The translations under genes were made by a program, and so were the position numbers. Source: Verrucomicrobiota bacterium (GTDB lineage: Bacteria > Verrucomicrobiota > Verrucomicrobiia > Limisphaerales > UBA1319). Taken from it: a DNA stretch of 64,000 nt. Below are positions 42,237 to 50,861 of the stretch, piece after piece; the stretch's first letter is position 1, and every line of letters begins with the position of its first letter. The stretch covers positions 1-64,000 of the forward strand of contig JAKLHY010000034.1 of assembly GCA_022709905.1 (NCBI GenBank), written 5' to 3'. A model generated the notes under the pieces. It was not told the origin of the DNA and searched no databases. It saw only the letters and a list, made by a program, of their open reading frames with translations.

Positions 42237-43709
42237 ATGGCGAAGGTTTTATTGGTTGATGACGAGCCGACCATTGTGCAGATGGTAGCTGAGTTGCTGC
42301 GCACAGCCGGGCACGAGGTTCATCCGTTCACCAACGGTCAGGAAGCCATGGCCGCCATGGAAACGATCGGTCCGGAGCTGGTGATCACCGATCTATACCT
42401 GGAGAAGGGCCGTGCCCATGGCTTGGACATCCTCCAAAGAGCCCGCGCCCTGAATCCTCCCGCTCTTGTCATCGTCGTCACCGCTTTCGGCTCGATAGAG
42501 ACAGCCGTCTCAGCCATGAAGAAAGGGGCTTATGATTACCTGGAAAAACCCATCCGGCTTGAAGTGCTGCGGCTGAGCGTGCAACGGGCCATCTCCTACA
42601 ACGAGGCCGTATCGGAGAATCTCTACCTGCGTAAAGAGTTGCGTAAGAAATATCAGTTTAACCAGATTGTCGGCAGTTCACCCGCTATGCAGATGGTCTT
42701 TCGCATGGTTGAACGCGTTGCCGATACCGATGCGAACATCCTGATCCTCGGAGAGAGCGGCACGGGCAAGGAGCTGGTGGCTCGGGCCCTTCATTTCAAC
42801 AGCCGGCGCCAAAACGCCCCATTCATCCCCGTCAATTGCAGCGCCCTGCCCGAAAACTTGCTGGAATCCGAGCTATTCGGCCATCGCAAAGGGGCGTTCA
42901 CTGGGGCAGTCTCCGACAAAAAAGGCCTATTTCACGAGGCCGATGGCGGCACCATTTTCCTGGATGAAATTGCCGCCATGCCGCCCCTGCTCCAAAGCCG
43001 GTTGCTCCGGGTTCTTCAGGAAAAAGAAGTGCGACGCGTGGGCGACAACCTGCCGGAACATGTCGATGTCCGCATCCTGGCCGCCACCAACGAGTCGTTG
43101 GACCAGAAGATGAAGTTGGGCGCGTTTCGCGAGGACCTGTTCTACCGCCTGAATGTGATATCGATCCCGCTGCCTCCGCTTCGCGAACGCGAGGGGGACA
43201 TTCCTCTCCTGGTTTCCCATTTTCTGCGGGACAAACTGCATGCCCGCACCCTGCAGCCATTCGGGATAACCCGGCAAGCCATGGCTGTCCTGGAGGCCCA
43301 TCATTGGCCTGGAAACGTGCGCGAACTGGAGAACGCCATCCAGCGGGCATGCGCCTTGAGTGAAACCCCACTCCTGCACTTGAATGATTTTCCACCTCAC
43401 CTCCACGGCTATGCCGGGCAGGTCACCTCAAACGTTGAAACCGATCCGCGCATCAGCACCAGCCAGGAACATCATGCGCCAGACAGCGGATCCCAGATCT
43501 CTGCCAACCCCGGCCCCGCCGCCAGTCCCAGCCCGTCCCTAAGTCCGGCCAGCGCCATCAATCTGAGGAGCTTCCTCCGGGAGCAGGAAATGGGATTCAT
43601 CCGGCAAATTCTGAACCGCGCGGAGGGCGACAAGGAGAAAGCAGCCGAAATCCTCGGCGTTAGCTTGGCCACCTTATACCGAAAACTGGCGGAAAACGAA
43701 GAAGCCTGA
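42237..43709 (+). CDS. NtrC-family sigma-54-dependent response regulator
   Basis: A 490-residue regulator. The receiver (~1-120) has LLVDDEPTIV, phosphoacceptor Asp in ELVITDLYLEKG, and Lys in YDYLEKPIRLEVL. The AAA+ domain (~140-380) has GESGTGKELVARALHFNS, the sigma-54 contact motif GAFTGAVSDKKG, and FLDEIAAMPPLLQSRLLRVL. A Fis-type HTH ends the protein (EKAAEILGVSLATLYRKLAE). A Pro/Ser-rich linker of ~60 residues lies before the HTH. It follows pilC and may control pilus or secretion genes, as PilR does. No partner kinase is adjacent. Confidence 0.92.
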   Translation: MAKVLLVDDEPTIVQMVAELLRTAGHEVHPFTNGQEAMAAMETIGPELVITDLYLEKGRAHGLDILQRARALNPPALVIVVTAFGSIETAVSAMKKGAYDYLEKPIRLEVLRLSVQRAISYNEAVSENLYLRKELRKKYQFNQIVGSSPAMQMVFRMVERVADTDANILILGESGTGKELVARALHFNSRRQNAPFIPVNCSALPENLLESELFGHRKGAFTGAVSDKKGLFHEADGGTIFLDEIAAMPPLLQSRLLRVLQEKEVRRVGDNLPEHVDVRILAATNESLDQKMKLGAFREDLFYRLNVISIPLPPLREREGDIPLLVSHFLRDKLHARTLQPFGITRQAMAVLEAHHWPGNVRELENAIQRACALSETPLLHLNDFPPHLHGYAGQVTSNVETDPRISTSQEHHAPDSGSQISANPGPAASPSPSLSPASAINLRSFLREQEMGFIRQILNRAEGDKEKAAEILGVSLATLYRKLAENEEA

Positions 43710-43821
43710 CGAAGCCGCCCCCCACAGGGAGCGGCCCTGCTGGAACGTAATCGGGAAGATAACACCGTGGGTCAAATGAGCGACGGCCTGCGCCGTTGCC
43801 GACTCATAGGCCTGATAGACT

Positions 43822-46665
43822 TCAGGCCGGTCGCAGGGCGTTGACACAGCGGCCGCAAAGCAGCGGATAATCGGAGTCTGTCCCCACATCGGTCTCCCAG
43901 TGCCAGCAACGATCGCACTTGGTCCCTCCGGCTTTGCTGACCTCGATTCGAATCGTGCCCGCTTCATCCGTCTGAATTTCCAGGCGAGACACGTTGAGCA
44001 ATTCCTGAAGCGACGCCAACTCACCCGCATTCGAAGGCATCTGGTCGGCCGGTCCGCGCAAGAGGACGGCTGCTTCGAGCGATTTGCCGAGTAACTTGGC
44101 CTGACGCGACTCTTCCAGCCGGGGCAGAACCCGCTCCCGCAAGCTCATGAGTTTTTCCCAGGCGGCGCGTTCCTGATCCGTTCTGCGGAACGAACACCCG
44201 AGCCAATCCGTGGCATGCACAGATTCCCCGGACGGCGCCCCCGGGATGAATTCCCAGGCCTCATCGGCCGTGAATGCCAGAATCGGCGACAGCATCTGGC
44301 ACAGGCCGCTCGCCAGGATATGAAGCGCGGTCTGCGTCGACCGCCGTCGACGGGAGTTGGCTCGATCGGTGTAAAGTCGGTCCTTAACCACATCGTGATA
44401 AACGGCCGATAGCTCGACAGCAACAAACTGGCTGATTTTCTGATACACCCCGTGGAATTCGTAGGCGTCATAGTCCTTGGCCACGCGATCCCGGAGTTCG
44501 GTGAATGCCTCGAGAATCCACCGGTCCAAAGGTGTCGATTCCTCCGATCCGACCGCGTCGTGGGCAGGATCGAAATCGTAGAGGTTGGACAATTGGTAGC
44601 GCAACGCGTTGCGGATTCCCCGGTAGGTTTCTCCCACCTTGTTGATCCGTTCCTCGCTGACCACGATGTCGTTGCGAAAATCCTGCGAGGCAACCCAAAG
44701 CCGCACGACATCGGCGCCGTATTTCTTGATGTAGGCCTCGGAGGTCTGCGGTTTCTCGTAACCGCCCTGGCCTTGTTTGCTTTTGGAGATCTTTTCCCGG
44801 TCGGCGTCCACCATGAAACCATGGGTCAGCACGGTCTGATAGGGGGCGGTGCCATTGCCCGCCAAGGCCAGCAACAGCGAGGACTGGAACCAGCCTCGAT
44901 GTTGATCGCTGCCCTCCAAATACATGTCGGCCTGACCTGGAGCGGCTCCGGAACCGGAAGCCCGGCCCAGTTCGGGCCGGCGCATGATCACCGTTCGGGC
45001 TGAGCTGCCGGAGTCAATCCACACATCCAGAGTGTCTTGCGATTTCGCAACCGCTTCGGGACCCTGCCAATCGGACGGTCTCACCGTGGCCCAGAGCTCT
45101 GCGGTGTTCTTCTCAAACCACACATTGGATCCCTGCTTTTCAATCAAATCCGCCGCGGCCCGCACGATCCGTGCGTCCAGGATCGGTTGTCCCTGGCCAT
45201 CGTAAAAGGCTGGGATGGGCACCCCCCAGGTGCGTTGACGGGAGATGCACCAATCGGGCCGGGACTTGACGGCCGCTTCAATACGGTTTCTGCCCCATTC
45301 CGGAATCCACTGCACCCGATCAATGGCCGTCAAGGCCTGATCCCGAAAGGACGCCCCGGTCCCCGGCGCGGGTGTATGATCAATCCGAATGAACCATTGG
45401 TCCATGGCCCGGAAGATGATCGGCGTTTTGCTACGCCAGCAATGCGGGTAACTGTGAGTATAATCCTCCTGGTGCACCAGCATGCCGGACTCCCGCAGGA
45501 CCTTTAAAACCCCTTCGTTGGCCTCGGACTTGCCGTGACGCTCCAAAATGGACAGCCCTACCAGGTCGCGCGAGATCTGCTGCTCCACCGGCAGATCCGA
45601 GGTTTGGCATAAGCAACCGTTGTCGTCCACCGGCGAGTAGATCGGCAACCCCTGCTGCAAGCCCAGTTGGTAGTCTTCCAGACCATGGCCCGGCGCGATA
45701 TGCACAAAACCAGTGCCGGTGGTGTTGTCGACAAAGGCGTCCCCGGCATACAGCTTTGCCGTTCGCTGAATGAATGGATGCTGGCATGTGATCTGCGACA
45801 AATGACCGCCATCAAGGCTTCGCACGATCTGGTAACCTTCCCAACCGCACTTTTCCGCCACCTGGTTCAGCAAGGCAACCGACACAATGTAACTGTCCTC
45901 GCCGACACTCACCAGCGTGTAGCTGAAGGAGGAATTGTACGCAATGGCCAGGTTCGCGGGCAGGGTCCACGGCGTGGTGGTCCAGATTAACACATAGGTG
46001 CCCGGACGGCCGACCACGGGGAATTTGACGTAGACACTCTGGCTGACATGGTCGGTGTATTCGACCTCCGCCTCGGCAAGGGCGGTGCGGCACGGAATGC
46101 TCCAATACACAGGCTTTTTACCCCGATACACAAAGCCCTTCTCCACCAGGTCGGCAAATAACCGCAGTTCGTCGGCCTCATATTGGGGCGTGAAAGTCAG
46201 GTAGGGATTGTCCCAATCTCCCAGAACTCCCAACCGCTGAAACTGGCGCCGCTGGATGTCAATAAACCTCTGGGCATAGGCCTCGCACGCCTTGCGGATG
46301 GTTGCCGGATCGGTGGTTTGATCCACCCCCTGCTTGCGCAATTCCTGGATCACTTTGAACTCGATCGGCAAGCCGTGGCAATCCCATCCCGGGACATAGG
46401 GAGCGCTGCGACCGCGCAGGCTGTGGTACTTGACCACGATATCCTTCAGAATCTTATTCAGCGCTGTCCCGATGTGAACATCTCCGTTCGCAAAGGGCGG
46501 GCCGTCGTGTAAAATGAACTTCTGCGCGCCCGATCGGCGCTGTTGGATGTGTTGATAAAGGCCCGTCTTCAGCCAGCGCTCGATGCGTTGCGGTTCGCGG
46601 GCCACCAGATCCGCTTTCATGGGAAAGTCGGTCTTGGGCAGATTCAGCGTATGCTTGTTATCCAT
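43822..46665 (-). CDS. ileS: Isoleucyl-tRNA synthetase
   Basis: A 947-residue class I synthetase. The HIGH-type motif is NGDVHIGTALNKILKD, the signature region is YVPGWDCHGLPIEFKV, and KISKSKQGQ is the KMSKS loop. The large CP1 editing domain includes LIWTTTPWTLPANLA. The C-terminal zinc finger (CDRCWHWETDVG, then LLCGRCVNAL) is present, as in the bacterial IleS1 type. It charges tRNA-Ile and edits Val. Length is normal and the gene stands alone. Confidence 0.97.
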   Translation of the reverse strand: MDNKHTLNLPKTDFPMKADLVAREPQRIERWLKTGLYQHIQQRRSGAQKFILHDGPPFANGDVHIGTALNKILKDIVVKYHSLRGRSAPYVPGWDCHGLPIEFKVIQELRKQGVDQTTDPATIRKACEAYAQRFIDIQRRQFQRLGVLGDWDNPYLTFTPQYEADELRLFADLVEKGFVYRGKKPVYWSIPCRTALAEAEVEYTDHVSQSVYVKFPVVGRPGTYVLIWTTTPWTLPANLAIAYNSSFSYTLVSVGEDSYIVSVALLNQVAEKCGWEGYQIVRSLDGGHLSQITCQHPFIQRTAKLYAGDAFVDNTTGTGFVHIAPGHGLEDYQLGLQQGLPIYSPVDDNGCLCQTSDLPVEQQISRDLVGLSILERHGKSEANEGVLKVLRESGMLVHQEDYTHSYPHCWRSKTPIIFRAMDQWFIRIDHTPAPGTGASFRDQALTAIDRVQWIPEWGRNRIEAAVKSRPDWCISRQRTWGVPIPAFYDGQGQPILDARIVRAAADLIEKQGSNVWFEKNTAELWATVRPSDWQGPEAVAKSQDTLDVWIDSGSSARTVIMRRPELGRASGSGAAPGQADMYLEGSDQHRGWFQSSLLLALAGNGTAPYQTVLTHGFMVDADREKISKSKQGQGGYEKPQTSEAYIKKYGADVVRLWVASQDFRNDIVVSEERINKVGETYRGIRNALRYQLSNLYDFDPAHDAVGSEESTPLDRWILEAFTELRDRVAKDYDAYEFHGVYQKISQFVAVELSAVYHDVVKDRLYTDRANSRRRRSTQTALHILASGLCQMLSPILAFTADEAWEFIPGAPSGESVHATDWLGCSFRRTDQERAAWEKLMSLRERVLPRLEESRQAKLLGKSLEAAVLLRGPADQMPSNAGELASLQELLNVSRLEIQTDEAGTIRIEVSKAGGTKCDRCWHWETDVGTDSDYPLLCGRCVNALRPA

Positions 46666-46788
46666 GAATCCTAATTTCTAAAAGGACGCACGCTAACAGC
46701 CGGCGTCCTGGGTGTCAACGCGCGGAAAAAACAACGCGCACACCTGACTTGACCCCCAGCCGCGCCTTCCCTAGAGTGAAACGCTTGA

Positions 46789-47760
46789 ATGAGCATGAGA
46801 TTCTTCCAGTCGGCATTGCTGGCCTTCGCCTTCGGAGCCGTCTCGGCGGCTGCCCAAACTCAACTGGCGAATGGGATCGCGGTCATCGTCAATGAGACGG
46901 TGATCACCTTCAAGGACGTCGAGTTGTCGATCTTGCGCGAGGCAGACCTGCTTCGCGCGCAGTATCGGGGACAGCCGGCGGTCTTTGCGGAAAAGCTGCA
47001 GGCCTTGCAGCGCGATCGCATCGAGGAGCTGGTCGCACGCCAGCTGATCCTGCACGAGTACAAGATGGCCGGCTACAACCTGCCGGAATCCATCATCGAT
47101 GACATCGTGGAAGCCCGGGTTAAGGAGAACTTCGGGGACCGGGTTACCATGAGCAAGACCTTGCAGGCCCAAAACACGACCTTTGAAAGCTTCCGACGAA
47201 AAATCCGCGAGCAAATCATCATCGACGCCATGACCCGCCAAAAATACGGCACCATGGAGCCGATCATCTCTCCCTTCAAAATCGAGACTTACTACAAGGA
47301 AAACCTGAAAAAATACGAGGTCGGGGACCAGGTCAAACTCCGAATGATTGTTCTGAACAAGCCCGCCGATTCTCCCCAGATGGCTAATGCCCTCGCCAAG
47401 GAAATCATTTCCAAACTCGAATCCGGCGCCGCATTCGCCGAAATGGCCTCGGTTTACTCGGAAGGCTCCCAACGCCGTGAGGGCGGGGACTGGGGCTGGG
47501 TCGAACGTTCCGTCCTGCGCACAAATCTGGCCGAAGTCGCGTTCAAGCTGAAACCGGGCCAACGCAGCGACATTATCGACACTCCCGAAAGCCTCTTTAT
47601 CATGCAGGTCGAAGACGTCAAACTGGCTCACACCAAGCCGCTTACCGAGGTGCGGGATGAAATCGAACGGGTGCTGGGCGCCCAAGAACGGGACCGGGCC
47701 TATCGGAAATGGATCGATCGGCTCAAGTCCAAGAATTTTGTCCGGTATTTCCCGCTCTGA
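46789..47760 (+). CDS. SurA/PpiC-like periplasmic peptidyl-prolyl isomerase
   Basis: A 323-residue protein with a signal peptide (ALLAFAFGAVSAAA). A SurA-N-type chaperone domain follows (NGIAVIVNETVITFKDVELS, then RDRIEELVARQLILHEYKMA). A parvulin PPIase domain (~175-300) has ASVYSEGSQRREGGDWGWVE, then AFKLKPGQRSDIIDTPESLF. It probably assists folding of outer membrane or secreted proteins. The downstream pdxA starts ~90 bases later on the same strand, recalling the surA-pdxA order of enterobacteria. Confidence 0.88.
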   Translation: MSMRFFQSALLAFAFGAVSAAAQTQLANGIAVIVNETVITFKDVELSILREADLLRAQYRGQPAVFAEKLQALQRDRIEELVARQLILHEYKMAGYNLPESIIDDIVEARVKENFGDRVTMSKTLQAQNTTFESFRRKIREQIIIDAMTRQKYGTMEPIISPFKIETYYKENLKKYEVGDQVKLRMIVLNKPADSPQMANALAKEIISKLESGAAFAEMASVYSEGSQRREGGDWGWVERSVLRTNLAEVAFKLKPGQRSDIIDTPESLFIMQVEDVKLAHTKPLTEVRDEIERVLGAQERDRAYRKWIDRLKSKNFVRYFPL

Positions 47761-47851
47761 TCGGTCACAAGTTCATTCGGCGGCGTTCCCGCCCAAGCCG
47801 GAATTGCTTTTGTCCCGACTCGCGGTTCCCCGCCATTACCTCCTTCGGTCT

Positions 47852-48844
47852 GTGAAAAAACCTCGCATCGGAATTGCCCTCGGCGATGTCACGGGCGTGG
47901 GACCCGAGATCACCCTGAAGGCTCTGGCCCAGCTTCCTGATGAATCGGGACCCTTCCTGATCCTTGGCGATCCCGATTGGCTGGATCGTGTCCAACACCG
48001 GCTCGGCCTTGCCCTGGATCTAAAACGTTATAGCGAGGATCAGAGCATCACCAGCCGCTTCATGGTCCACAATCCCCTCGGTCACCCCCTCCCCAATCAG
48101 ATGCCTCCCGGAGACGAACAAGCCGCGCGCGCAGCCATGGCTTGGCTCAAGGAGGGTGCCGAACGCTGTTTGCGGGGACAGCTCCATGCCCTGGTCACGG
48201 CGCCATTGAGCAAAGCCGCAGTCATCCGCGCCGGTTTCTCGTTCGTCGGTCAGACCGAATTTCTTTCGCGGCTCTGCGGGACGGACCGGACCGCAATGAT
48301 GCTTCTTGGCGCGGATGAACGCGGCCGATGGTTACGGGTATCCCTGGTTACTACTCACGTCCCCATCCGCAAGGTCAGCGATGATATCGATCAGGAAAAA
48401 ATTATGCGGACTATCGAGCTCACCGCTCAAGCCTGCGCCCAATTGGACCTGGGTCGCCAGCGGATCGGCGTCTGCGGTTTGAATCCGCACGCTGGAGAAG
48501 AAGGCCAGCTCGGCCTGGAGGATCGTGACATCATCCGCCCCGCCGTCCAGGCTATGCGCTCCCGACACTTCGACGTCTGCGGTCCCATGCCCGCTGACAC
48601 CCTTTTTCACCAGGCCTGGCGGGGGGATTTTGACGCTGTGGTCGCCATGTATCATGACCAAGGCCTGGGACCCCTAAAAATGGTGGCGTTCGAGCGGGGT
48701 GTTAACTGGACCTTGGGATTGCCTTTCGTCCGGGTTTCGCCCGATCATGGCACCGCGTATGACATCGCCGGCAAGGGCGTTGCCAACCCCTCGAGCATGA
48801 AGGCCGCCATTCGCATGGGGGAACGCCTCACCGCGGGCTGTTGA
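47852..48844 (+). CDS. pdxA: 4-hydroxythreonine-4-phosphate dehydrogenase
   Basis: The GTG at 47852 (VKKPRIGIALGDVTGVGPEI) gives 330 residues, the normal PdxA length. A longer frame from 47657 only adds codons antisense-like to the surA end. Motifs include LHALVTAPLSKAAVIRAG, GHTEFL-type FVGQTEFLSRLCGT, metal-binding His in TTHVPIRKV, CGLNPHAGEEGQLGLED, MYHDQGLGPLKMVAFERGVN, and PDHGTAYDIAGKG. The N-terminal motif reads GDVTGVGPE where GDPxGIGPE is usual. It acts in DXP-dependent pyridoxal phosphate synthesis. Confidence 0.93.
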   Translation: MKKPRIGIALGDVTGVGPEITLKALAQLPDESGPFLILGDPDWLDRVQHRLGLALDLKRYSEDQSITSRFMVHNPLGHPLPNQMPPGDEQAARAAMAWLKEGAERCLRGQLHALVTAPLSKAAVIRAGFSFVGQTEFLSRLCGTDRTAMMLLGADERGRWLRVSLVTTHVPIRKVSDDIDQEKIMRTIELTAQACAQLDLGRQRIGVCGLNPHAGEEGQLGLEDRDIIRPAVQAMRSRHFDVCGPMPADTLFHQAWRGDFDAVVAMYHDQGLGPLKMVAFERGVNWTLGLPFVRVSPDHGTAYDIAGKGVANPSSMKAAIRMGERLTAGC

Positions 48845-48878
48845 TGCTGGAGGCCCGTCTTCCAAACAAACGGCGCGA

Positions 48879-49382
48879 TCAGCTCTTCTTCACATCCTGA
48901 TTGGCTTCACCTCGCCAGGTCTGTTGCGCCCGGAAATCCTCGTAAGCCTTTTGAATGGAGGCATATTTCAAAGCCAGGATCGAGGCGGCCAATAAGGCGG
49001 CATTGATTGCCCCGGGCTTGCCGATGGCCAATGTGCCGACGGGCACTCCGGCCGGCATCTGCACCATCGACAACAAGGAATCCATGCCATGCAGCGACTT
49101 CGATTCCATGGGCACGCCAAGCACAGGCAGTGTGGTCTTGGCCGCTGTCACGCCCGCAAGATGCGCCGCGCCGCCCGCTGCCGCAATAATCAACTCCACC
49201 CCGCGCTCCCGAGCAGTCGAGGCATACTCGAATAACAAATCCGGCGTGCGATGCGCTGAGATGATTCGGATCTCATAAGGAACATCCAAGGCATCCAACT
49301 GGGATGCGGTGTGTTGCATCGTCTCCCAATCGGTCTGGCTGCCCATGATGATTCCGATCAAAGGTTTTCTGGTATCGCTCAT
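48879..49382 (-). CDS. purE: N5-carboxyaminoimidazole ribonucleotide mutase
   Basis: The ATG at 49382 (MSDTRKPLIGIIMGSQTDWE) gives 167 residues. The frame is open further upstream, but those residues do not match the family. It has MGSQTDWETM, IRIISAHRTPDLLFEYA with the catalytic SAHR, IIAAAGGAAHLAGVTA, and PVLGVPMESKSLHGMDSLLS. The class I PurE rearranges N5-CAIR to CAIR in purine synthesis. No purK is adjacent. Confidence 0.95.
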   Translation of the reverse strand: MSDTRKPLIGIIMGSQTDWETMQHTASQLDALDVPYEIRIISAHRTPDLLFEYASTARERGVELIIAAAGGAAHLAGVTAAKTTLPVLGVPMESKSLHGMDSLLSMVQMPAGVPVGTLAIGKPGAINAALLAASILALKYASIQKAYEDFRAQQTWRGEANQDVKKS

Positions 49383-49510
49383 ATCATTTGTCTGTGTATA
49401 ACCCATCCGCGCCATTTTGCCAACTGATCCGCATGGCATCGGTTCGATCGGGGCTTGGAACGAGATTTGACTTTTGACCGGCAACTTGGTTCCTTAGAGG
49501 ACATTCTGAT

Positions 49511-49948
49511 ATGGACCCATTAAATCCTGTGAGCCAGTCGGAACCGTCGGTCGTTCACGAACTGGCCACACACCACATTCTGGTTGTGGATGATGACGAG
49601 GCGCTGCTGGAAGCCTTCCGGGAGATGTTGCAGATGAACGACTACCAGGTCAGCACCGCCACAAATGGCGTCGAAGCCCTGAAAATCGTCATGCACCAAG
49701 ACGTGGATGTCATCATCTGCGATCTCATGATGCCCACGATGGCTGGCGATATGTTCTACCTCGCCGTTGAACGAACCAAGCCCAAGCTCTGCCATCGGTT
49801 CATTTTCGTCACCGGCTACGAAAATGATCCCAAGTTCAGCCCCTTCCTCAAGCGAATCAACGCGGTTGTCCTCAACAAACCGGTGACCATGAACCGGTTG
49901 TTGGACAGCGTTTACCTGACCTTGACGCGATCAGCGCACGACCGCTAA
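49511..49948 (+). CDS. Single-domain response regulator receiver
   Basis: A 145-residue receiver. The acidic pocket is in ILVVDDDEALLEAF, phosphoacceptor Asp in DVIICDLMMPTMAGD, Thr in FIFVTGYENDP, and Lys in AVVLNKPVTMNRLL. No output domain. It lies upstream of the polysaccharide export genes and may signal through protein contacts to the export machinery or to a hybrid kinase elsewhere. Confidence 0.88.
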   Translation: MDPLNPVSQSEPSVVHELATHHILVVDDDEALLEAFREMLQMNDYQVSTATNGVEALKIVMHQDVDVIICDLMMPTMAGDMFYLAVERTKPKLCHRFIFVTGYENDPKFSPFLKRINAVVLNKPVTMNRLLDSVYLTLTRSAHDR

Positions 49949-50019
49949 GGCAACCAAAGCCGGGAGACCGCTTGGAGGATTTGGTTGATTTTTGAGTACG
50001 CCCGATTCATCGTGATCCT

Positions 50020-50775
50020 ATGCCTCTGAATCGATGCATGCATGGTATTCTAAGAATCTGGCTATTGCTGGGCTTGGCGGTGGCGCATCCAGTCCAGGCT
50101 CAGACCCAAGCCACTAACGCCATTACCAGCCTGACAACCAGCGTCACCAATCTCGGTTTTCCCGATGTAAATCAGCTCCTCCAAAGCACCAACGTCATTC
50201 CGCGCGATTCTGCCGCTTCCGTCCGTGAGATGTCTTTACTCGATGACAAGCAGAAACTGGGAGCCGGCGATAAAGTCAGCTTCCGGGTGATCGAGGATCA
50301 GGAAGATCCCAAGGAGCTATTTGTCAGCGAAGCAGGCGATCTGGATATTCCTTACATCGGGCTGGTCTCGGCCCAGAATCGGACTTGCCGCGAAGTGGCT
50401 ATGGAGGCTAAACAATTGCTGGAGAAGGAATATTATTACCAGGCCACGGTCATTATCAGTCTCCTTCAGGTCAACAAAACTCGCACGATGGGGCGGGTTT
50501 ACGTGACTGGCCAGGTTCGAATGAGCGGGCCTCAGGACATCCCTGGCACCGAGGTTTACACGGTCAGCAAAGCGATCCTGAAGGCCGGTGGCTTTACCGA
50601 TTTTGCCGATAAACGCCGCGTGCGCCTGGTCCGCAAGGCCGCTGCCGATGGAAGCCAAAAAAAGACCTTCGAAATCAATGTGGAAGATATTTTCCGAAAA
50701 GGCAAAACCGAGAATGATGTTGTGGTTGAAGCGGATGACTTGATATACGTAGGCCAGCGCGCGGTGAATTTCTAA
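50020..50775 (+). CDS. Polysaccharide export outer-membrane protein (Wza-like)
   Basis: A 251-residue protein with a signal peptide (IWLLLGLAVAHPVQAQ). The Poly_export domain follows (LGAGDKVSFRVIEDQEDPKE, then VSEAGDLDIPYIGLVSAQNR) with SLBB-like segments (GRVYVTGQVRMSGPQDIPGT, VSKAILKAGGFTDFADKRRV). It forms the outer-membrane side of a capsule or EPS exporter with the downstream Wzc-like kinase. No lipobox Cys was recognised, and it is shorter than Escherichia Wza (~380), so it probably lacks the C-terminal outer-membrane helix. Confidence 0.88.
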   Translation: MPLNRCMHGILRIWLLLGLAVAHPVQAQTQATNAITSLTTSVTNLGFPDVNQLLQSTNVIPRDSAASVREMSLLDDKQKLGAGDKVSFRVIEDQEDPKELFVSEAGDLDIPYIGLVSAQNRTCREVAMEAKQLLEKEYYYQATVIISLLQVNKTRTMGRVYVTGQVRMSGPQDIPGTEVYTVSKAILKAGGFTDFADKRRVRLVRKAAADGSQKKTFEINVEDIFRKGKTENDVVVEADDLIYVGQRAVNF

Positions 50776-50861
50776 ACCGGCATGGGCAAAAGGCGGAAGA
50801 TCCGTATTCTAATGAAAGCACCAAAATGAAGACGTGGATGACAATTTGACCTAAGAGCATC

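Noticed and set aside
46771..47685. 304-codon minus-strand frame
   Set aside because: It is antisense to the SurA-like gene, which has a signal peptide and parvulin motifs. Its repetitive Asp/Gly/Leu content is an antisense artefact.
47657..47851. Upstream extension of pdxA
   Set aside because: The extra 65 codons overlap the surA-like 3' end in another frame and do not resemble PdxA, whereas the GTG at 47852 starts at the conserved N terminus.
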